NCBI GenBank assembly: GCA_030770425.1
Contig: JASJFT010000171.1
Span: 35,234-99,233 of the forward strand
Source: Darksidea phi
Taxonomy: Eukaryota; Ascomycota; Dothideomycetes; Pleosporales; Lentitheciaceae
Direction: 5' to 3'
DNA length: 64,000 nucleotides
Shown here: one piece after another, positions 46,948 through 57,622 of the stretch
Position numbering within the stretch: the stretch's first letter is position 1
Layout: the number at the start of each line of letters is the position of its first letter
Notes under the pieces: model-generated
Database searches by the model: none
What the model was told of the DNA's origin: nothing
What the model saw: the letters and a program-made list of their open reading frames with translations, nothing else
Position numbers and translations under genes: made by a program

Positions 46948-47097
46948 CACTACGGTTCCGAGCATCCCTAAATTAGGGGGGGCACCCCTAAATTAGGGCG
47001 GGGCGGGGCCCTAATTAGGGGTGCTAGCCCCCCTAATTATAGAATTTTTATAATAATATTATATATACTATAGTATTAGGATTAGGATTAGGTATAG

Positions 47098-47193
47098 TAT
47101 TAGGTACAGTATTAGGTACAGTATTAGGTACAGTATTAGGTACAGTATTAGGTACAGTATTAGGTACAGTATTAGGTACAGTATTAGACGCAG
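47098..47193. repeat. 12-bp minisatellite (TATTAGGTACAG)
   Basis: Seven exact tandem copies starting at 47098 are followed by one degenerate copy (TATTAGACGCAG). Degenerate TTAGGAT units precede it from about 47075. The unit contains TTAGG, but the array is interstitial, not a telomere. Confidence 0.9.
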
Positions 47194-47217
47194 TAGCTAG
47201 CTAATATCGAGCTTATA

Positions 47218-47878
47218 GAGCCCTTACGATTAGTCGACTAATCGTGAGGGCTTATCAGTACAGCGAACTAACAGCCCTCGCGATTGAACGACTAATCGCG
47301 TGAGCCTAGTAGTATAGCAAACCTAATAGCCCTTGCGGTTGGACGACTAATCGCGTGAGCTCAGCAGCTGGCTGATATCGAGCTCAGTAGCTAGCTAATA
47401 TCGAGCTCAGTAGCTAGGTCGTTGGGTAGTATTAAGGGTACGTAGGGTGCGCGGGTGTTCGCGGGTGTTCGCGGGTATTCACATGCTAGCATGTGAAATT
47501 TTCTACGTCATATACTCAACCTTAATATTATAAGAACTGTATAGTTTATACGACTAAGCAAGGTACCCTTCTAAGCTCGATATAGGCTAGCTACTAAGTT
47601 CGATATAGGTCAGCCGCTGAGCTCTACATCAGCCAGCTACTGAGCTCGATATAGGCCAGCTACTGAGCTCGATATCAGCCAGCTGCTGAGCTCGATATAG
47701 GCCAGCTACTGAGCTCGATATCAGCCAGCCGCTGAGCTCACGCGATTAGTCGTCCAACCGCAAGGGCTATTGGGTTTGCTATACCACTGGGCTCACGCGA
47801 TTAGTCGTTCAATCGCGAGGGCTGTTAGTTCGCTGTACTAGTAAGCCCTCACGATTAGTCGACTAATCGTAAGGGCTC
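47218..47878. repeat. Large inner inverted repeat
   Basis: A left arm of about 200 bases (47218-47415) is repeated in reverse complement, nearly perfectly, in the right arm (about 47640-47878). Each arm contains smaller palindromes such as GATTAGTCGACTAATC and tandem GAGCTCGATATCAGCC-type units, which extend on the right from about 47575. The single strand could fold into a very stable cruciform or hairpin. Confidence 0.85.
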
Positions 47879-48283
47879 TAGATAGTATATAAAATAATAA
47901 GAGAATTAATTTTTTTTAAATATTTCTATAAAAAATCGTAAAAAAAATTATAAAAATTATTTAGAAAAAAGTTATAAAAATTTTTAGTAATTTTTCTTAA
48001 AATTAGGGCCCCGCGCCCCCCTAATCGCGTGGCATTCTGGGCCCTAATTAGGGCCCCGCCGGGCCCCCCTAATTTAGGGGGGACTGGAACCGTAGTGGTG
48101 CATCGCGCCCTATAACCGAGTGCAAAGAGTCCATTTAGCAACTCCGATACATCGGATGAGTGCAAGACTCGCTATATGTTCCGATCGGAGTGCACAGTAC
48201 AGAAAATAGTACGTAAATCAATACAGATAAATATTGCGATAGTCATGTCGAAACATCAATTAACCACACACTCAGATGAACCT

Positions 48284-49277
48284 CTATACGTGTAGCTCAG
48301 CAACACTACCCGCAACCTCATGATTAACCACCAGGGGATAAGGATCCAAGTCTTCAAAAAAAGCAAAACATCGGCAATCGAGGCTTTCTCTCAGCTCTGA
48401 AGCACTCGCAAGTGGGTTATAGAAACCCGAATGCGGTACACCTAGTGAAATAATATCAGCAATCCTAAGTTATCAATATGGAACGGAGATGACCTTTACT
48501 AGGTGTAGCACCGTTCTCCTCTTCACTGTCAGCACTCTTGAAAATGAGTGCTTCCCAAGTGTTGTGGTCAGGTAGGTAATACCACTTATATTCGGGGCTG
48601 TGCATGATCTGCGGGTTCTCCGTCACGAAGCCATCGAAGACAACGTCGCTGGCTATTGTGTCTCGAGGGAAGTCAACGGATCGCGCATCGCAGAGACCGA
48701 GTGGCCAGTCATTCAGAGGCCCTTTGATTGGCTTCCACAGGCTATAAGTGTAAGTATCAGGGACTTCCATCTGGTGATATTGATGAATGTGACTTACTTG
48801 ACAGCTTGCCATCGGCCCCTAAGCACCTTTTCTGCTTCGTCGCCGAAAAGAACACGGATGATTCGCTCGCCTTCTTCAGCTGTAAAGTCTGTACTGAAGT
48901 GTCAATTCATGCCTGTTCACGATTGCGCAACTCTTGATTACCTATATGTGCCAAAGCTGTAGGTTGGTCGTACTTGTAGTTGTTGCCGGTTGAGAAAGGG
49001 AACATTGAGTGTCGTCTCCTGACCTGATTATCATAAATAAATTCCTTCAGCGCTCATCTCATAGTATACAAACCGCATAGTCCAGCACCCACACAAATTT
49101 CGCACCTATCGCCTCCTTTATAGCCTCCCTAACCTCTTGTATGTACACGCTCTGTATCTTTTCATTGTCCCAGAAGTCATCATATGACATATTCGAGTGC
49201 AATTCGATGAGCTCAAAGCCACATTCGTCAAATTTGAAAGGTCCGACATCTGCTCGCCGCATGTTGATGGCAGTCAT
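48284..49277 (-). CDS. CmcJ/AsaB-like family protein, copy 2
   Basis: Exons 49277-49074, 49023-48942, 48888-48798, 48741-48512 and 48441-48284 (introns 50, 53, 56 and 70 nt) give 254 aa from the ATG at 49277. The coding frame continues 5' of this ATG, so up to 40 more residues or an upstream exon are likely. Segments parallel copy 1: MSYDDFWDNEKIQSVYIQEV, VRRRHSMFP across intron 1, DFTAEEGERIIRVLFG, WKPIKGPLNDWPLGLCDARSVD, KWYYLPD and GVPHSGFYNP. The exon boundaries match copy 1 in place and phase, so the two are old paralogues. They lie 1.8 kb apart on the same strand with the 1.15-kb TIR element between them. Confidence 0.75.
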
Positions 49278-49489
49278 CACAGATGCAGTACTACGAGAAG
49301 GATCCGTTCTTTTCGAGTCTCTAGATGCGCACTTCACAAGTCCCCAGGAAAGTTCATAGAAACTGCTAAGATCGTATTGCTAACAGTTGTAGAATAACCT
49401 GGTACCGTTAGCCTTTGTCGCTCATGGAATTGGAGTGGTTCTGAAGAAGGTTTGTGCAAGGCCTTGATCTCACGAATGTTTTCGACTTA

Positions 49490-52293
49490 CAGGTTATAGG
49501 CTCTCAACACTTTTCAAGTCCAGCATTTCCACTATCGACATGTCATAGACGCCATCTCGGGCGCATTTTTCTTGGGATCGCCACATTTACGGCTAGAGAA
49601 AGTCGCAAAGGAGGCCTTGGATCTCTTGTTGCGATGCCAATACAAAGGACTAGGAACGAGTCAGTCAAGTTCCAATGATGTTGCGAATATCATCGCAATA
49701 TGCGAGGCTTTCGAGCTAGTTCACCTGGAAGTTCCCATCATATCAGTGTACGAGAGTAAGGAGACAACCACCCCCAAGTCTCGTTATCGAAAAGGGAGCA
49801 AAACGGTAAGTTAATCCCCCAACAGTAGGGCAGTTCTTCTAAGAGCATCAGATTGTTCCAAAGCAGATTTGTACCTGGAGCGATGCTCCTGCATCTAATC
49901 CAGGGTCGAATTCTGAAATCATACTAGATGGTCAGGCTAACTATCTGGACGTTTGCAATGTTCGGCTTGATGGGGAGGTTTACAAAGAGATACTAGACCT
50001 CTTCAGAAACATTGTCGAGACTGCACAGAGCCGTAGCTCAAAGACTGCAGAGAAACGTATGTGTCCTCCTACAAAGGCTCCAATTTCGCTAATTATTGGC
50101 AAGAAAACCTTGCCCAGGCGTTTGAAGTCATGTCATTGGTAAGCAAAAGCGACATCGTAGGAAATACAGGCCTTGCTACAGGTGGCACCTCTTTGGGATC
50201 CATGGAGATCATCCCTGAGAATGAGCCAGATGCAACTGCATTTCGAAATCCAAGATTACCATGCTTCTCATTGGGGACCCACCGGCGATTAGACTCGTTT
50301 CAAGGCCAACATACTGTTCTAGAGTCAATAGACGAGTATCTTCTCCCTTCTGTAGGAAGTCAAGATCCCGATGGGTTTGGGAAGCTGCGATCATTCGCCA
50401 TATGTGGCCTCGGCGGCATGGGAAAGAGTGAGATTGCAGTGGAATATGCCTTCAGCCGTAGAGCCGCTTCGAAGCTATTTTCTGGCTAAGCGCCGATGAC
50501 TCAAATATCCTAGCGGCAGAATTCGCTAGTATAGCTCAACAACTAGGTCTCCAAGCAGATGATGAGGCGCAAGATCTTGCTGCAAGCCGAGATATAGTTC
50601 TTGGATGGCTGGCCAATCCAAGACGAGCGACGGAAGATTCTGAGAGCGACCAGAATAAAGTTGATTGGCTCCTTGTATTCGATAACGTTGATAATCAGGA
50701 TGTTCTCGCTGAATATTGGCCGAAAACCGGACGAGGATCCGTCCTTGTTACGAGTCGAGATGCATTCGCGAAGCATAACTTGCATACCAATCGCGGTATT
50801 GATCTGGAACCGTTAACACAGAGCGATTCCGAGGCGCTGATGCAACATCTCACAGGGGTGAAAGCCGATGGAGACCAGCGGGACGCCTTGGCAGAGATAA
50901 TACAGGAGTTAGGCGGCTTTCCCTTGACCATACACACCATATCTGGTGACTTTCGACAGATGAGCACCTCATACACATCCTTCTTGAGATACTATATGCA
51001 AGAGGGAGTTGAGCGCTTGCATCAACAGGCGGAGCCTACTCAAGCGGAGAGGTTTCGCTCCTTCGCAACACTTTGGACTCTTGATCGACTGTCCCCAAAG
51101 ACGAGAGTCTTGCTCGAAGTTCTATGGTGTAGAACCGTTAATTCTTGGGAAAGACTTCCTCCTGGACATAAGGATTGCGGACCTTTTCAAAGATACTGGA
51201 TGGTAAGTTGCCCACAAAGAAATATAAAAATGATCTTAACCAGATTATAGGTATCTCTTCGAACGCGGGCTTATTTTTGAGCTTAGACCATTCTGTACCT
51301 TGTCCCTCACAATCAGCGAACGTTTGCAGCATGAAGAACCCAACAAAGAGAACCATCGTGTCCTGCGCGAGAGTCATTCTAATCTCGGCATAGCTGCCGC
51401 GGAAACAACGAGCACGAATACAGTCTCCTTCACAAGCAGAAGTGGCTTGATATGTTGCTTGAGAGAAAGAACGAGGACGGGTCCTTACTTGAGGACTACG
51501 AGCTTGGGCATGCCTACAACGAAATTGGTGTGGCATATGGCAACGAAGGACTACTCGAGAAAGCAGCAAACGCATTCAATCGATGCATCGAGACCTCTCA
51601 AGCACAACCGGACTTTATAGACACGGATCTAGGGTGGCCTCAGCCTAATCTTGGGTTCATATACTGGATGCAAGGTGATCTTGAGCTGGCTGAGGAAACA
51701 CTGGTAGAGATACTGGGTATTAATGCGGAAGAATGGGGCGTTGACGATACTACGTGTTTCAAGTAAGCCGCCCCGTCCGTCGAAGTGAATTCGCACTGAC
51801 TGGTTGAAGACCAGGTAAGATTCTATATGCGATGGGTAACGTTTTGGAAGACTAGAAAAGATTCCAGGAGAGTATTAATTTCCACGAACGCTGCTTCAAG
51901 CAGTACAAAGTAACTCTTGGGCTTGCACACCACAGGGTTGGCGACATCTACTGTCGACTTGCACGGCATTGTATGCGACAAAACCAACACACAGAAGCAG
52001 AGTATGTGATGGCGCCTATGTTCTCGCTCAGACATGTGACTAACGAGCCTAGCGACTTTTTGACCAAGGCCTTGAAGATCTTTGAAAATCGATCATACTT
52101 GGCGAATGAGCGGGCTCGGGCAACTTACCTAAGAGGAAAGCTATGTCGCATCAAGGGCGACGAACCCCAGGCGAAAAAAGTCATGATGAATGCCGCGAGA
52201 ATGAGGAAGAGATTGATGCCTCAGGATACTCGGAATTGGAACGAGTTGGAAGGCACAGATTATGATGCGCTCGTTGCGTTTTGGTCCCGGTGA
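49490..52293 (+). pseudogene. NLR-type (hydrolase-NB-ARC-TPR) pseudogene
   Basis: Blocks in order: an N-terminal alpha/beta-hydrolase-like segment (HVIDAISGAFFLGSPH, 49.5-49.8 kb) lacking its 5' part; a linker exon; an NB-ARC domain with P-loop AICGLGGMGKSEIAVEYA near 50,400, Walker B WLLVFDNVD and the GSVLVTSRD sensor; and TPR-like units (AYNEIGVAYGNEGLLEKA, NLGFIYWMQGDLELA) to 52,293. A normal GTAAGT intron is visible at 51,203. But the frame breaks by one base just after the P-loop (about 50,460), again near 51,130 and in the TPR part, and a stop cuts the last TPR region near 51,855. I see no splice solution for these, so it is a pseudogene. Such proteins act in fungal non-self recognition and cell death. 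Confidence 0.75.
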
Positions 52294-52734
52294 ATCGAAT
52301 CACTGTGCGCCCCGTTCAAGTAACGTTCCTCGAATCAGAACAGTCGGCCACGGCGTGCAACACACCTTGCTAGAATGTAGTTTGAAAATGGTGTAGCCTT
52401 TACATTATTAAGTCCAGAACTGAATTTCGACTACGTAATCATGTTGTTGATGGAGCTAAATTGTTACACAACGAGGGCGTGGGTGGTTGTGCGAAAAGCC
52501 TTGGCTGTAGCCTTGCGATCAGTGCCTCTGTCACCTCCTCAGCCAGAAAGAAATCAGGGTGCGCAGTCGCCACCCATAGCATCTCAGCCGGTTTAAATGT
52601 GGAGACTTCTGCTCTCCTCCATGGCCGACTCCCATACGCACCCCAGCAGCCGACGAGAGAGTTCCCACTAGGCCAAGGATGGCCGCTAAGCTTACCCCGA
52701 ACTCACGAGCGCTGAGTGCCTCAGTTGCCGTGCC
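52294..52734. other. Intergenic
   Basis: Between the NLR remnant and the CorA remnant. No supported feature. Confidence 0.45.
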
Positions 52735-54299
52735 GGGCCTCCTCATATCGCCAGCGGCACAACGTACTCGCTCGAGGGATTCGTCACTCTGTATCAACTA
52801 GGTGGCAAGGCGCGTGGTGGAGCTGCTCAAGATCAGGGTTCCGGAGACGAGAGAAGCAATGACATAGCCCCTCTCCAGAAGAGAGCCACGTCCTTTATTG
52901 ACCCACAATACTTCTATGACTTGGTAATTGGTCCGGAGGTGGAATCACAAAGCCGGCTCGTCTTTCTCCGTGGCTTCATGTCCGCAAGATGGCTGAAATG
53001 CATTGGGGCGAGCTACCTCGTTGATCCCGAGTTTTTCTGTAAACACCTCGACTTCCGAAACCCATGCGACGTTTCCAATACCTTTTCGCTCCCTGTCCTT
53101 CCATCGGCGTCATGGCATCTTATCCAACTTCCGATCATGACTGTTGGGGTCAAGGACACAGGCATGGGCTCAATGAGCCTTGATGATCTTGAGGAGGCGA
53201 GGAGACAAGGCACAGCAAAGTTGTCGGCACATCACAGGAAGATATGCAAGCTCTCCAAATCGGGGTTGCCCACAGGGGACTCGATGGTTCGCGACTTTCA
53301 TGTCTTTGATGAGACGCATTTTGCCATCGAACAAAGGGCCTCAATCTGTTTGACAGAGGCAGTAGGCGGAATCTTCAGCGATACGCGACTTGACAAATCT
53401 CATGACAGCTGCTAAAGGCCGGTAGTGTTCGTATGGCTGGACAGCGGTAAGGAATTCGACAAGAACAATGAGGACCGCGATCATTCGTCAGTGAAGGGCT
53501 CCGAGGGCCTTTACTTGCCCGTTATCAAACACAAGAACATGATCGTTCTTAAAAGTCAGAAGCTGATGTCCCGAGACAACGGGGCGAGTCCCAAGCACGT
53601 CCTCAGTGCATCGCTGATGCATCGCGACTACGGACGATCGTTGCGTCCCTCGGTCATGGCCACTGATGCCTTATATGCGCTCACCGAGGTCTTCTCCTTT
53701 GCCGCTTCTTCCGAGATGGCCTTTCTGAATCTTATTGAACACAAGCTGGACAAATATATGGAATCGGGCCAACAGGAATTCGACATACTACTAAATTTAA
53801 AGTATGCATAAAGGATTATGTATCGCCATATCCAAAAGATTGAACAGATTCTTGACAGCATTCGCAGCACGGACGATAAGAAGTGGCCGAAAGCAGACAA
53901 AAGGAAGGTGTCAAAAAGGCCGTTGAGACATATAAAGACTTGACGCAGGACTTTAGACACCTTCGAAGTCGAGCGCAGCAGATCCATAATCGCTGGAACG
54001 AAGCCATTACGACCCTCATGAGCAGTATATCAATCGCCGAGTCAAAGAAGGCCATTGATCAGGCAGGGCGTGTTACGAAACTCACCTTTCTAGCCTTCAT
54101 ATTCGTGCCGTTGTCCTTTACAACATCCTTTTTTGGGATGAATGTAAAGGAGTTTGGCTCAACGACGACAAGTCTATGGTGGTGGGCAGTCTTTTCCACC
54201 CTTGTGCTTGGGTCTGCGCTCATAGGCTTCTTTTTTGATCTCAGACGTCCTTTCATAGCTCTCTGGTCTCTGGTAAAACGGGACTTTTATCGGCTGTAA
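52735..54299 (+). pseudogene. CorA-like transporter domain pseudogene
   Basis: A long reading frame from about 52,735 (TYSLEGFVTLYQLGG, then FYDLVIGPEVESQSRLVFLRGF) is interrupted by TAA at 53413 and 53809, both in the same frame, and by a frameshift near 53,885. After it the C-terminal part is open to 54,299. That part has a coiled-coil region (HLRSRAQQIHNRWNEAITTL) and two membrane helices joined by the FFGMN motif: LTFLAFIFVPLSFTTSFFGMN and WWWAVFSTLVLGSALIGFFF. These define the CorA superfamily, which in fungi often carries long N-terminal regions of unknown role. Both stops could arise from CAA to TAA changes. I call it a pseudogene, and the start is unclear. Confidence 0.7.
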
Positions 54300-54389
54300 G
54301 CGCTTCTTTTTACCTTGATGTCTGATCGTATCTATAGAGATGAAATAACATATAGAAATCATTACATGAAGTGTCGTCGTACCTCGCAA

Positions 54390-54784
54390 TCTTACCCCAT
54401 CATGCTCCTTTGGAGTATTTTTCTCCCACATATCTGCGAATGATACATCTTCCGCCTTCACATCAAGATGCGTCTGAATGTCGTTAACGAAGTCTCGGGC
54501 TATATCCACTTGCCTCTGGTCAATCGTGCTCCAAAAGTCGCTGGCCCAAATGACAGCTGTAAAACGTTTGGGATCCTTGACCTGGGAGTCTTCCTTTAGC
54601 CACTCTGTAGCGAATGTTCGGAGCTTAGTGAGATCTCGGGCTAACACGCCGGGCATATCCCAGGTGGGAGTATACGGCTCAATGCCATGGGTACTAGGCG
54701 CACCGATACTGGGTCGTAGACCAAAACAACTACCAGGGCAGAATTTCACAGCACTATATGCACTCCTAAGTTCCGATGTGACAA
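54390..54784 (-). pseudogene. Amidase gene fragment
   Basis: A minus-strand piece matches the middle of the amidase at 38.7 kb: CFGLRPSIGAPSTHGIEP (compare its exon 4), ARDLTKLRTFATEWL (exon 5), and FTAVIWASDFWSTIDQRQVDIA plus AEDVSFADMW (exon 6). Introns are absent, the catalytic region and both ends are missing, and the downstream side continues into non-amidase sequence. It is a truncated copy, possibly from an ancient retroposed or intron-poor paralogue. Confidence 0.75.
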
Positions 54785-56502
54785 CTTAGACCGAGGGTCC
54801 CCCTCCCAGCTGCTTAAGCCAATCATGTGGCATATGGCGCAACATATATTCGCTGAACAAAACAATCTTATTCAGGAAAAGGGGTTGTGGAGTTGTAGAT
54901 GTGATGTACCTGAGTGTACATGGACGACTTCAGACGCAAAAAACACGTGGCGAAACAACGTATAGTTGGATATTATTGCCATATTCATACAGTACAGTGG
55001 CTTAATAATAATAAGGAAGCTATAGTCCGCATGACTAGTACTATATGTATGGACTGCCCGGGTGAATAGAGTTGGTATCAGCGGGAGGACTTGACCATCT
55101 AAACGGCATAAGAAGAGGACGTCGCGAATATGAATGCCTATATTACCTAAAAATATACAAGACGATTCGAGGATTCGATCATTATGTTTAGACTAAATAC
55201 AACGAGGACCGTGTACTACGAGGCCGGCATCGTTGCGACCATTCAATTATGGGCGACTACGAGACCTGGGGACGATTAGGCAGCTATACCAAGTAGATTA
55301 GTTTATACCTTAAGATCTCGGGTGGGCTATTCTGCGCGTAGGCGCTAGACCATTACGAAATTTCGATACTATTCCGATCAAGAAAGTTGCGCGAGAGTTA
55401 CTACAACGCGGTGTATAGGGACGACATATGGCCTTTCTCAATACTACTATACGGGTACACATTTTCTTCGATAGATGCTTTACTAGAATACCAAATATAT
55501 CGACATATTAAGAACGAGGAGACCTATAAGATGAGATATCACATACGGTGCATCCGGTTTACTAAAGCCATCGCGGAAGATCTAAATCAAGCTGTAGTAT
55601 CTGATCCTATTATCCTCTCTGTGGGTATCGATGGATTTACTTGGAACGGCCCGTTGTTACTCGCGTGGCTTCGGCATATAGATGCGAGGTTCTAGTTCGT
55701 TTTCGGTACTACCAAATTAGCGACCCTCGATATACAACTTCTCTATAGAGTCGATAAAACCTTCTAGGGATTCTACGATTCGGTAGTACTCGTAGTAGGT
55801 TTTTCTAATCCGACTTAAGCTTTACCCGCTCTGAAGGACCTTATTCAGATCTAGGCTCAACAGCAGGCGAATAAGGATAAGTAGGCGAGAGTTAGTGTGG
55901 CGCGGAATGTGATGGTAGCTAGATATAGACTACGTAGTAAACTATGTAGCGGAGAGGATGAGATCGATGTATCTGGATAAATATTGGTTCATTAGGTATT
56001 AAACGTAGCAAGGCTGAGCTATACGAAATAGACTGTTGGTAGCTATGTAAACCCATACATAGCTATATTGGGAGAGAGGTACCGCTGATAATTACGCGTA
56101 TCTATTACTCAAATAAATTCGAATCAAATAAACTACTAGTATTTATACGACTCCTTCAGTACTAAGTCTTATTTCTATAGTAAAGTAACCATTATAGAGC
56201 TAATATATTTTTCTAGAAAGTATCAATAAGAAATATCTTATTTTTTTTCTCCGGGGAAAAGCTACATTGCGCAACTATACTATTGTAAGGGGGTTTTGTA
56301 CTCTAGTGATAAATTGTATATATCTGAAGACCAGTACTAAAATTTTAACCTATACTTGAAAGAGTGGAATGTGGGGGTTTAAGTACCATACAAAAGGGAC
56401 TGGGCGTACTTGACTGAGTTTACGGTAGCTTCTACTTCGAAATAATAGCTAATGATGCCCTCCGGATACGCCTTACCTCGTGCGTACGCGTATTTCAGGG
56501 GC
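54785..56502. repeat. RIP-like repeat relic
   Basis: TA-rich DNA with a protein-like plus-strand frame at 55387-55695 (WPFSILLYGYTFSSIDALLEYQIYR is split here: WPFSILLYGYTF, then DALLEYQIYRHIKNEET). A later piece near 55,900 has ARNVMVARYRLR. Stops interrupt both. It resembles a repeated element's coding region I cannot name. No terminal repeats were found. Confidence 0.45.
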
Positions 56503-57108
56503 CTACTCTTGCTGCTCCATGATTTCTGCAACCTTCCTTTTCACTGTATCCGCATCAGCCGGTTTCTCAAAGCTCCCCATAGCCTTCCCCATCACAGCCC
56601 CACCAGTGATATCCACCTTTGCCTTCCCCGACCTCTCATTCGCTTCCTGCAACTGCTTCAACACTCCTTTCACCGTCCTCTCAATCTCCTCCTCCCCCAC
56701 AACATCTATCCTTTCCTTTAACTCCTCCAGCACCGTCAACTGCGCCCGCTCCTTTTCCATTAGATCCGCCCGCTTCGCCTTTTCGAACTCTTCGAGGGCG
56801 GTGTTAGAGGCTTTTATTTGCCTTGAGAGAAGCCCGTAGAGATGCGCGTCTGTTACTATAGGTTTGCCGGTTTTGGAGGCGTTTGTTATTTCGGCGAGGA
56901 GGGAGCGGATGGTTGTGAGGCGGGGCTTGTCCTTTGCGCGCATCGCCTTTTTCAGCTCAGGTTGCAATGAACTAAGGGTTGTAGTTGTAGCTGTAGCTGT
57001 AGGTTTAGAGTCGGAGGAAAGGCGCGGTGTTGTGAAGAAGGTGCGGAGGAGGATTGGACGAGGAGTTGCGAATATTGAGCGGGTGAAATGGAGTCGGAGG
57101 AGAGACAT
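56503..57108 (-). CDS. AIM41: AIM41-like mitochondrial YqeY-domain protein
   Basis: Intronless, 201 aa from the ATG at 57108. An open frame extends upstream, but the Met chosen begins a typical mitochondrial presequence (MSLLRLHFTRSIFATPRP, rich in Arg/Ser and without acids). The mature part is a YqeY/GatB-like domain: LKKAMRAKDKPRLTTIRSLL, QIKASNTALEEFEKAKR and GGAVMGKAMG near the C-terminus. Yeast Aim41 is a mitochondrial protein of this family. The domain is related to the C-terminal part of amidotransferase GatB, and the exact role is unclear. Confidence 0.9.
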   Translation of the reverse strand: MSLLRLHFTRSIFATPRPILLRTFFTTPRLSSDSKPTATATTTTLSSLQPELKKAMRAKDKPRLTTIRSLLAEITNASKTGKPIVTDAHLYGLLSRQIKASNTALEEFEKAKRADLMEKERAQLTVLEELKERIDVVGEEEIERTVKGVLKQLQEANERSGKAKVDITGGAVMGKAMGSFEKPADADTVKRKVAEIMEQQE

Positions 57109-57622
57109 GACGAGTGAATTGAAGTTAGTAGCAATTTGGTGGAGCGGATGTGTTGGAGGCTGTACAAGTACGCAACGACTGTCGAAGAGCTCTATATCCT
57201 GCGGGGTGTGGATTTTTGCGTAAAAGAAGTGATAATTAGACTTCAAACGAGCGGAAGGAAGAAACTTTTTATGGTTAGGTTACTAGACGATTCAAATTCG
57301 TTAAGAGGCGTAAAACATGCGCGCAATGGAGATCGCCGTTTGGTCAGAAAAGCTTGGCTGACTAAGACACACGAGCCTCATGTCCTTATCCCTGTAGCTT
57401 GGTTTTGTTTAGCAGAGGTAGTTTGTGTAGAGCTTCATTCACCGCTGCCATTGCGCTTGTTGTCATTTTCTTTTCACCCTCCGCGCGCGCTTTTCTTCCT
57501 TGTATCCCCTAGCATCGGCGCGGAGCCAATGTCTATGCCTTCCCCCGGCGCGTGATCCCAACCTCTGCCTACACCTCTCACCAGGCCGCCGCGACCTCTG
57601 CGAAGCTTACCCATAACCGACA
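57109..57622. promoter_or_regulatory. Divergent promoter region of AIM41 and NUP170
   Basis: A 514-bp region between two divergent ATGs. No TATA box is clear. It contains CT-rich pyrimidine tracts on the plus strand near 57460-57500, as is common before fungal start sites. Confidence 0.5.

Larger units (their letters stand above)
46948..48097. mobile_element. 1.15-kb TIR element of unknown family, palindrome-rich
   Basis: The ends are inverted copies beginning CACTACGGTTCC, followed inside by CCCTAAATTAGGGG-type repeats and a second GGGGCCCTAATTAGGG palindrome on both sides. Between them lie AT-rich DNA, a 12-bp minisatellite and a large inner inverted repeat. There is no open frame of any length, so it is non-autonomous. 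Termini starting CACTA recall the CACTA (EnSpm) superfamily, but I find no convincing 3-bp target duplication (flanks AGT and GTG), so the family is open. Confidence 0.75.

Noticed and set aside
46948..48097. CRISPR-like or telomeric reading of the repeats
   Set aside because: The organism is a fungus, the repeats are tandem without unique spacers, and the outer ends are inverted. It is a transposon-like structure.
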